Shown here in pieces: positions 1-4,233 of a DNA stretch of 6,583 nucleotides (its first letter is position 1; each line of letters opens with the position of its first letter). Below the pieces are notes generated by a model. That model had not been told where the DNA came from. It worked only from the letters and a program-made list of their open reading frames with translations, and did not search any database. The DNA comes from Lachnospiraceae bacterium UBA7012. GTDB lineage: Bacteria > Bacillota > Clostridia > Lachnospirales > Lachnospiraceae. The DNA is taken from assembly GCA_002449595.1 (NCBI GenBank), contig DJXE01000150.1, forward strand, positions 1 to 6,583, given 5' to 3'. The translations under genes were made by a program, and so were the position numbers.

Positions 1-757
1 CGTCGACCGCGATCGAGGCGTCGGAGGCGCCCGCGCCGATCGCTGCGGCGATCTGGTCGTGGCAGCCGTTTACGATGATTGCGTCCGGCTTCAGGCCGGT
101 CTTTTCGAGGGCTTCCGGCGTCGGATGGCCCGCAGAAGTGCCTGAGGCGACCGGCTCGGAGAACAAATTCTTGTCGATGCCCGCCGCGTCAAGGATCTCG
201 CTGCTCCAGCCGATCGTGCGGATGTCGAACGCCATCGTGCGCGTCGCCAGCGTGTAGTCGATCTGGCGCCGGCCGGTCAGGTGGTAGACCACGTAGTCCT
301 CCATGAGAAGGACCATCTTCGCCTGCGCGTAGATCTCCGGCTGGTGCTTCTTCAGCCACATCAGCTTGGAAATGCTGTACATCGTGTGCGGGATGAGGCC
401 GGTGATCTGCGCGATCCTGTCGTCGCCGACCGTCTCGCCGAGCTCCCGCAGCTCTTCCTCGCCGCGCGGGTCCGTGTAGAGCATCGCCGGGTGAAGCGGC
501 CTGCCCTCCGCGTCCGCACACACGAACGACTCGCCGAAGCTGCTGACGCCGACGCCCGCGATGTCGTCATACTGCGCCGTCATCTCGCGGAACACGGCGA
601 ACACCGCATCCATCACGCTTGAAATATCGACTTCATGCGCGGAATTCGTGCGGTGCACCGGGTAGTCCCGGTAGGCTTTGCCGAGGTAGTTTCCGTTTTC
701 GTCGAACACGACGAGCTTGCAGCCTGTCGTGCCGATATCGAGTCCGCCGATCTTCAT
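1..757 (-). CDS. FGGY-family carbohydrate kinase, N-terminal part (runs off left edge)
   Basis: Predicted cytoplasmic ATP-dependent sugar kinase, probably phosphorylating the ketose made by the isomerase encoded upstream. The reading frame opens with ATG at 757-755 and stays open for 252 codons to the window edge, so about half of a normal ~500-residue FGGY kinase is visible. Residues 5-19 (GLDIGTTGCKLVVFD) form the N-terminal phosphate-binding motif of the ASKHA/FGGY fold. GVGVSSFGESF (68-78) is the usual core strand and loop. NGCHDQIAAAIGAG (230-243) carries the HDQ motif, whose Asp234 matches the catalytic base of xylulokinase-type members. The start is supported by AGGAG at 765-769 on the minus strand, 7 nt upstream. 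The segment after the first strand (HEVDISSV) lacks the GW-EQDP motif of classical xylulokinases, so the substrate (xylulose, ribulose, fuculose or other) cannot be assigned. Family assignment is sure; specificity is not. Confidence 0.93.
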   Translation of the reverse strand, partial: MKIGGLDIGTTGCKLVVFDENGNYLGKAYRDYPVHRTNSAHEVDISSVMDAVFAVFREMTAQYDDIAGVGVSSFGESFVCADAEGRPLHPAMLYTDPRGEEELRELGETVGDDRIAQITGLIPHTMYSISKLMWLKKHQPEIYAQAKMVLLMEDYVVYHLTGRRQIDYTLATRTMAFDIRTIGWSSEILDAAGIDKNLFSEPVASGTSAGHPTPEALEKTGLKPDAIIVNGCHDQIAAAIGAGASDASIAVD

Positions 758-776
758 GGTAGTTCTCCTCTTCTTC

Positions 777-828
777 CGGATTTTTTTACGGCACAAATAA
801 GAATTCCCTCATTTGTGCCGTAAATCCG
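777..828 (-). repeat. Intercistronic perfect inverted repeat between isomerase and kinase genes
   Basis: The arms TTTACGGCACAAAT (785-798) and ATTTGTGCCGTAAA (811-824) are perfect 14-bp complements around a 12-nt loop. The pairing continues as CGGATTT/AAATCCG if four T residues on the left side are bulged out. On the minus-strand mRNA this is a strong stem-loop lying between the isomerase stop and the kinase ribosome-binding site. It is followed by A residues rather than U residues, so it does not look like an intrinsic terminator in the direction of transcription. Likely roles are mRNA stabilisation or processing between the two cistrons, or a protein-binding operator. The repeat is seen directly; the role is inferred. 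Confidence 0.75.
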
Positions 829-860
829 TGATTCACTGGTTGTGAACCTTTTCACTTAAA

Positions 861-2270
861 TCAGTCAATGTCCACCCACTCATATCCCAGATACGTCGTA
901 AAGGCTTCCTTCAGGATATCCTTCATGTGGCCGACGCCGACTGCAGTGTGGTGCTTGAAGCCGCCGCGGGCGAGCTTGATCATCTTCTCCTGCATGTCGG
1001 GCAGTTCGCAGACGCCCGCGCAGCCGAAGTACTCGTCTTCGATCGGATCATCGGTAAACTGTGCCTCGCTGGCGTACATGATGATCTTGCCATCCTTGGT
1101 CTGGCAGTTCGAGATCGTGGTCGGGAAAGCTTTGATGCGGCCTTCGTTGGTGCCCCAGCCTGAACCCGGATCGGTCTTGTTGAACATCTTGTGGCAGGTG
1201 ACGTGGCCCTTCTCGGTCATCAGGGACTGAGCGACCGGGCCGCAGTGGAACAGGATGACCTTGTTCTCGTCGTCGCCGTAGTTGTTGTTCCAGTCGAGGA
1301 CTGCGGTCGGCTCTTCGCTCGCGAGCTGCATTGCGCGCATGGAGAGCGCGGAGCACATGTCGATCTCGCAGGAAGCCGCGATGCCGCGGTCGTTCAGGTA
1401 GCTGAGGAGGACGCAAGGGCAGATGCGGAGCTCGGTCTCCATCTCGTTCCAGCAGCGCAGGGCCAGCGCGTCGAGGTGATACTCGTCAATATACTGATCG
1501 ATGATGACGGACATCTTCGCCAGGGTCAGCTTCTGCGGCGCGGGGACGATGCTGAAGTCTGTGTACTGCTCGAGCTCTTCCATGCGAGCCTTGACGGCCG
1601 CGTCGTCGTCCGCGAGCTTGCGGAGCTTGAAGAAGACCTCGGAAAGGTCGAAGGACTCAGTGTTGATGCCGTATTTCTGCAGTGCCAGCTCGTCGAAACG
1701 GACCGTCTTGAACGCAGTCGTGCGGGCGCCGATGCAGCCGATGTTGAAGCGCTTCATGCCGTTTACGACGCGGCAGATCGCTGCGAAGTCCTTCAGGTTC
1801 TGTGCGAACGCGGGGCTCAGCGGGTGCACGACGTGGGGCTTTAAGACCGTGAACGGAACGCCATACTGCGTGAAAACGTCCGTGACAGAGAACTTGCCGC
1901 AGAACGCGTCGCGGCGGTGTGCGAAGTCCATCTTGCCGATCTCGTCGGGATACGCCTGCATCAGGATCGGGACGCCCGCGTCCTGGAGAGCGGTGATCGC
2001 GCCGTTTTCGTCCGCGAAAATAGGCATGGAGAAGATGACGCCGTCATACTCGCCGTCGTGCTCCTTGAGCCACTTCGCGTACAGAAGGCCCTCGTCTCTC
2101 GTCTCGATGCCGCCGAATCTTGTCAGCTCCGCATCCATCGCGATGTAGTCATAGCCCGCATCCGTCACAGCTTTGATCATGTCCTCGCGCGCGCCGTAGA
2201 TCAGCTCGCCGGGCATGAAACCGCGGTTGCAGAATGCCAGTGCGAATGTCATTTTCTTTTTGCTGCCCAT
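861..2270 (-). CDS. L-fucose/L-arabinose isomerase-family protein
   Basis: Predicted cytoplasmic, metal-dependent aldose-ketose isomerase of the FucI/AraA superfamily (the shorter COG2407-like group). The protein has 469 residues, against ~590 for E. coli FucI. Numbered from the chosen start, the C-terminal catalytic half shows ASCEIDMCSALSMRAM (Glu302, likely metal ligand), LDWNNNYGDDENKVILFHCGP (Asp326, likely metal ligand; His342) and FKHHTAVGVGH (His440/441, likely third ligand). The N-terminal ~170 residues form the expected Rossmann-like substrate domain (DGVIFSMPIF, VPILMQAYPDEIG). The start at 2270 is chosen because AGGAGG (2276-2281) lies 5 nt upstream; an upstream GTG in frame (2324) would add 18 residues and has no such site. 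It is probably the first gene of an operon with the downstream FGGY kinase, giving an isomerase-kinase pair. The aldose could be L-fucose, L- or D-arabinose or another sugar; sequence alone does not decide. Confidence 0.9.
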   Translation of the reverse strand: MGSKKKMTFALAFCNRGFMPGELIYGAREDMIKAVTDAGYDYIAMDAELTRFGGIETRDEGLLYAKWLKEHDGEYDGVIFSMPIFADENGAITALQDAGVPILMQAYPDEIGKMDFAHRRDAFCGKFSVTDVFTQYGVPFTVLKPHVVHPLSPAFAQNLKDFAAICRVVNGMKRFNIGCIGARTTAFKTVRFDELALQKYGINTESFDLSEVFFKLRKLADDDAAVKARMEELEQYTDFSIVPAPQKLTLAKMSVIIDQYIDEYHLDALALRCWNEMETELRICPCVLLSYLNDRGIAASCEIDMCSALSMRAMQLASEEPTAVLDWNNNYGDDENKVILFHCGPVAQSLMTEKGHVTCHKMFNKTDPGSGWGTNEGRIKAFPTTISNCQTKDGKIIMYASEAQFTDDPIEDEYFGCAGVCELPDMQEKMIKLARGGFKHHTAVGVGHMKDILKEAFTTYLGYEWVDID

Positions 2271-2274
2271 GTTT

Positions 2275-2281
2275 ACCTCCT
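2275..2281 (-). promoter_or_regulatory. Strong ribosome-binding site that fixes the isomerase start
   Basis: The minus strand reads AGGAGGT directly upstream of the ATG at 2270-2268, with 5 nt between AGGAGG and the start codon. This is a near-complete anti-16S match and rules in favour of this ATG over the in-frame GTG 54 nt further upstream. Confidence 0.85.
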
Positions 2282-2311
2282 GAAAAATGTTTGCCAACTG
2301 TATCTTGTGTT

Positions 2312-2327
2312 CCTGTCTCACCACAGG
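2312..2327. repeat. Small inverted repeat in the isomerase leader
   Basis: CCTGT (2312-2316) and ACAGG (2323-2327) are perfect complements around a 6-nt centre (CTCACC). The dyad lies about 40-55 bp upstream of the isomerase start codon, so it could be an operator half-site pair or a small leader hairpin. A 5-bp dyad can occur by chance, and no clear sigma-70 promoter is visible on the minus strand nearby. Low confidence. Confidence 0.25.
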
Positions 2328-2404
2328 TTTCTTTTATCCTGTAGTTATATCATACCGAGTGACGGGCACTATTTATATGGTATTCTGTTCTTTTTTCTTT
2401 GAAT

Positions 2405-2433
2405 TTGTTCGCGGGTGGCAGTCATAGTATAAT
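2405..2433 (+). promoter_or_regulatory. Candidate promoter for the hicAB (rightward) transcript
   Basis: A perfect TATAAT -10 element lies at 2428-2433. TTGTTC (2405-2410) sits 17 bp upstream as a weak -35, matching only TTG of the consensus. Transcription would start near 2440, giving a leader of ~120 nt before hicA that contains the GC-rich hairpin at 2452-2468 and the near-palindrome at 2503-2522. It is the best -10 match in this gap, but the weak -35 keeps confidence modest. Confidence 0.4.
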
Positions 2434-2451
2434 AAGTTTTGTCTGACTCAG

Positions 2452-2468
2452 CGGCGGCGATGCCGCCG
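2452..2468 (+). repeat. GC-rich hairpin in the AT-rich gap upstream of hicA
   Basis: CGGCGGC (2452-2458) and GCCGCCG (2462-2468) pair perfectly around a GAT loop. It stands out because the flanking ~290 bp are AT-rich. If the candidate promoter at 2405-2433 is used, this stem would sit close to the 5' end of the hicAB mRNA. No U-tract follows on either strand, so it does not look like a terminator. Function unknown. Confidence 0.45.
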
Positions 2469-2502
2469 GCGCAATTTGTTCACTTCTGTTTATATGCTCT
2501 TT

Positions 2503-2522
2503 TGTAACTATTTTTAGTTGCA
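2503..2522 (+). promoter_or_regulatory. Near-palindrome upstream of hicA, possible HicB operator
   Basis: TGTAACTA (2503-2510) and TAGTTGCA (2515-2522) form a dyad around TTTT with one mismatch in DNA; in RNA the mismatch becomes a U-G wobble. The dyad lies 40 bp before the hicA start. HicB antitoxins with ribbon-helix-helix domains commonly autoregulate by binding palindromes in this position, so an operator is plausible. The dyad is seen; its use is inferred. Confidence 0.35.
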
Positions 2523-2561
2523 TATCACGCAGTCTATGCTATTCTTAGAAGGGAGAATTCT

Positions 2562-2819
2562 TTGAGTCAGAAAGACAAACTACTGAAGAAACTACTCGCA
2601 AAAAACAGCTCATTCACATTCCCCGAAGCAGTTCAGCTTCTTGGTTATTATTCATACACCCTCGATAACAAGGGACGGACAAGCGGATCAAGGGTAATAT
2701 TCATAAGCTCTTTATACTCCGCGAAGCTAATGCTTCACAGACCTCACCCACATAACGAGCTGAAACAATATCAGATCAGACAGCTAATTGAGTTCTTGCA
2801 ACAGGAGAAATTGATATGA
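2562..2819 (+). CDS. hicA: HicA-family toxin (predicted mRNA interferase), TTG start
   Basis: Predicted toxin of a type II HicAB toxin-antitoxin module; HicA proteins have a double-stranded-RNA-binding-like fold and cleave mRNA. The 85-residue product has the expected helix (KLLKKLLAKNSSFTFPEAVQLL, ~7-28), the glycine-containing turn KGRTSGSRVIF (37-47), and the strand LMLHRPHPHNEL (56-67) followed by the C-terminal helix QYQIRQLIEFLQQE. In many HicA proteins the catalytic His follows the GS of the turn (GSHxxF); here that place holds Arg44, while His59 and His62 of HRPH are kept. This matches a known-looking GSR-type subgroup rather than a damaged gene, since the frame is intact. TTG at 2562 is taken as start because AAGGGAG (2549-2555) lies 6 nt upstream. 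It overlaps hicB by 4 nt (ATGA). The gene is visibly AT-richer than the metabolic genes around it. Confidence 0.85.
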   Translation: MSQKDKLLKKLLAKNSSFTFPEAVQLLGYYSYTLDNKGRTSGSRVIFISSLYSAKLMLHRPHPHNELKQYQIRQLIEFLQQEKLI

Positions 2820-3160
2820 AAAACACTATAGAATACAAGGGTTACACCGGCAGCGTCGAGTTCTCAGAAGATGACCTGGTCTTTTTCGGAAAGGTTCTTG
2901 GGATCCGTTCACTCCTCTCCTACGAAGGCTGCACGGCAAAGGAACTGGTCAACGACTTCCATCAGACCGTCGACGAATATCTGGCTTACTGCGAGAGCAA
3001 TTCCATCAAGCCCGAAACCGCATATCGAGGAAGCCTCAACATCCGCCTGAAAGGCGACCTGCACCGCCGCGCTGCGGTCTATGCGATCACGCATGAGCAG
3101 AGTCTCAACAGCTTTATCGAAGAAGCGGTGTATGACAAGCTCGCTGCCGTCGGAGGATGA
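2816..3160 (+). CDS. hicB: HicB-family antitoxin with ribbon-helix-helix DNA-binding domain
   Basis: Predicted antitoxin that binds and inhibits HicA and represses the hicAB promoter. The protein has 114 residues. The N-terminal part (IEYKGYTGSVEFSEDDLVFFGKVLGI, ~5-30, then TAKELVNDFHQTVDEYLAYC, ~40-59) matches the partial RNase-H-like HicB fold that docks the toxin. The C-terminal part (SLNIRLKGDLHRRAAVYAI, then SLNSFIEEAVYDKL, ~73-109) is a typical ribbon-helix-helix module. The ATG at 2816 overlaps the hicA stop codon and has AGGAG (2803-2807) 8 nt upstream, so the pair is translationally coupled. Its third codon positions are more GC-rich than those of hicA. No terminator is visible between this stop codon and the regulator gene 89 nt downstream, so read-through into that gene is possible. 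Confidence 0.9.
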   Translation: MKNTIEYKGYTGSVEFSEDDLVFFGKVLGIRSLLSYEGCTAKELVNDFHQTVDEYLAYCESNSIKPETAYRGSLNIRLKGDLHRRAAVYAITHEQSLNSFIEEAVYDKLAAVGG

Positions 3161-3166
3161 CGTAAA

Positions 3167-3263
3167 TCGGATTCAATTCCTTCGAAAAGGAGCATCGCCA
3201 ACGATCTCCTCATTAGTCGGATTCAATTCCTCGAAAAGGAGCACCACCAATGATCTCCTCATT
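3167..3263 (+). repeat. Tandem duplication of the regulator's ribosome-binding/start region
   Basis: Two directly adjacent copies (3167-3214 and 3217-3263) are nearly identical: one 1-nt indel (CCTTCG versus CCTCG) and three substitutions. Each copy contains TCGGATTCAATTCC, an AAGGAG Shine-Dalgarno (3187-3192 and 3236-3241), an 8-nt spacer and GATCTCCTCATT. At the position of the real start codon (ATG, 3250) the upstream copy has ACG (3201). An ATG there would begin an out-of-frame peptide ending at 3275, inside the regulator gene. Each Shine-Dalgarno can pair with a TTCCT just upstream (4-5 nt loop) or a CTCCT just downstream. The duplication is seen directly; a role in translation control is inferred. 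Confidence 0.9.
3236..3241 (+). promoter_or_regulatory. Ribosome-binding site of the AraC-family regulator (downstream repeat copy)
   Basis: AAGGAG lies 8 nt upstream of the ATG at 3250 and is the site that sets the start. An identical AAGGAG at 3187-3192, in the upstream repeat copy, faces ACG at the same spacing and is therefore a decoy or standby site. TTCCT at 3227-3231 can pair with it across a 5-nt loop. Confidence 0.75.
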
Positions 3264-4092
3264 CGACCTGAATAAACTGAGAAGCCTCCTCCGCGACTTC
3301 CACCAGATGACCGGCATGCGAATCACGATCTTCGACGACACGCTGCACGAGATCGTGTCGTACCCGGAAGAGATCGCGCCCATCTGCAAATTCATCCGCC
3401 AGAATAAGGCCGCCGCCGACGCGTGCCGGGTCTGCGACGTGGAGGCTTGCCGCCACGCATCGCGCACGCAACAACCGTACGTCTACCGCTGCCACGCAGG
3501 ACTCACGGAGGCGGCCGCCCCCGTATTCCTCGGCGGGATTCCGATCGCGTTTTTGCTGTTCGGACATCTTTTCTCCTATCCGTCGAAGGAAGAAGGGTGG
3601 GACATGATCCGCACCTGCTGCCTGTCTTATGATCTCGATGTAGAAAAGCTTCACGACCTGGTCAAGGCGCTCCCCGTGACCGAGAAAGAGTACATCCTCT
3701 CAGCTTCCCACATCCTGCAGGCGGTCGCGTCCTATCTGTGCATGGACCGCATGGTCATGCTGCACCGGCAGGAGCTGCCGGCCCGGATCGACGAGTACAT
3801 CAGCACGCATTTCACGGAGGACCTGACGTCCGCGTCGATCTGCGCGCAGTTCGGCATCGGGCGCACGCAGCTCTACAAGATCGCGCGGCAGAACTACGGC
3901 TGCGGCATCGCGGACCGGATCCGGCAGCTGCGCATCGATCTCGCCAAGGAGCTGCTGACTGGGGACGATCCGCCGCCGCTGTCGGAAATCGCGGCAAAGT
4001 GCGGTTTTTCGGATTATAATTACTTCATCACCGTTTTTAAGAGGCTGGCGGGGATGCCGCCGGGGAAATATCGCAGACAGAACGGTGGTTAA
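3250..4092 (+). CDS. PocR-sensor AraC-family transcriptional regulator
   Basis: Predicted cytoplasmic ligand-responsive DNA-binding regulator, 280 residues, probably the local activator of the sugar genes. Residues ~6-165 match the PocR sensory domain, known from the PocR regulator of propanediol use: LRDFHQMTGMRITIFDD, then PICKFIRQ, CRVCD (59-63), ACRHA (66-70), YRCHAGLTEAAAPVFLGGIPIAFLLFGHLF (79-108). Five Cys fall in or near the pocket (46, 59, 62, 67, 81). Residues ~180-276 form the AraC-type double helix-turn-helix: DLTSASICAQFGIGRTQLYKIAR (first) and LSEIAAKCGFSDYNYFITVFKRLAGMPPGKYR (second), the latter a textbook AraC signature. There are no membrane segments or signal peptide. The start ATG lies in the downstream copy of a tandem repeat. 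It stands between hicB and the GH42 gene, in the same direction. The ligand is unknown; PocR domains are thought to sense small hydroxylated molecules, which would fit a sugar or sugar-breakdown product. Confidence 0.92.
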   Translation: MISSFDLNKLRSLLRDFHQMTGMRITIFDDTLHEIVSYPEEIAPICKFIRQNKAAADACRVCDVEACRHASRTQQPYVYRCHAGLTEAAAPVFLGGIPIAFLLFGHLFSYPSKEEGWDMIRTCCLSYDLDVEKLHDLVKALPVTEKEYILSASHILQAVASYLCMDRMVMLHRQELPARIDEYISTHFTEDLTSASICAQFGIGRTQLYKIARQNYGCGIADRIRQLRIDLAKELLTGDDPPPLSEIAAKCGFSDYNYFITVFKRLAGMPPGKYRRQNGG

Positions 4093-4133
4093 AAGCAGGC
4101 GTTCAGATAATAGAACGATGGCTGAAACATGCG

Positions 4134-4163
4134 TTGCGAAAGTAAACGACCGCAGTTTCGCAA
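4134..4163. promoter_or_regulatory. Paired inverted half-sites upstream of the GH42 gene, candidate operator
   Basis: TTGCGAAA (4134-4141) and TTTCGCAA (4156-4163) are perfect 8-bp complements separated by 14 bp, with half-site centres 22 bp apart, about two helical turns. The right half reaches the -35 region of the candidate promoter at 4183-4191, which suits an activator or repressor site. A further short palindrome, TTTGC-T-GCAAA (4196-4206), lies near the expected transcription start and shares the TTTGC/GCAAA character. The PocR/AraC regulator encoded just upstream is the obvious candidate binder, but that is inference. Confidence 0.5.
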
Positions 4164-4182
4164 ACAGACAACCTGCGAGTCT

Positions 4183-4191
4183 TGATAGAAT
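4183..4191 (+). promoter_or_regulatory. Candidate extended -10 promoter for the GH42 gene
   Basis: TGATAGAAT reads as an extended -10 (TGn followed by TAGAAT, 5 of 6 to TATAAT). No good -35 stands 16-18 bp upstream, which is usual for extended -10 or activator-dependent promoters. Transcription would begin near 4198, giving a ~36-nt leader with AAGGAG at 4223-4228. The inverted half-sites at 4134-4163 lie immediately upstream. Confidence 0.4.
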
Positions 4192-4233
4192 TTGATTTGC
4201 TGCAAAAATGCTTTTCTATAAAAAGGAGTTTCC

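Noticed and set aside
777..828. Inverted repeat as a rho-independent terminator of the isomerase gene
   Set aside because: The run of T residues lies on the wrong side for minus-strand transcription; the minus transcript has A residues after the stem.
1191..2148. Long plus-strand open frames opposite the isomerase gene
   Set aside because: They are shadows of the conserved isomerase frame; their translations are Arg/Ala/Val-rich without family motifs.
2271..2324. In-frame GTG at 2324 extending the isomerase by 18 residues
   Set aside because: No ribosome-binding site stands before it, while the ATG at 2270 has AGGAGG at ideal spacing, and the extra residues do not resemble the family.
3167..3263. 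Start of a CRISPR array
   Set aside because: There are only two adjacent near-identical copies without spacers, and they contain the gene's own start region.
3081..3275. A 64-codon plus-strand open frame across the hicB end and the repeat
   Set aside because: It begins inside hicB without a ribosome-binding site and has no recognisable domain; only its tail is relevant, as the frame that an ACG or ATG at 3201 would read.
4217..4222. TATAAA as the -10 box of the GH42 promoter
   Set aside because: Transcription would then start at or past the Shine-Dalgarno (4223-4228), removing the ribosome-binding site; the extended -10 at 4183-4191 fits better.
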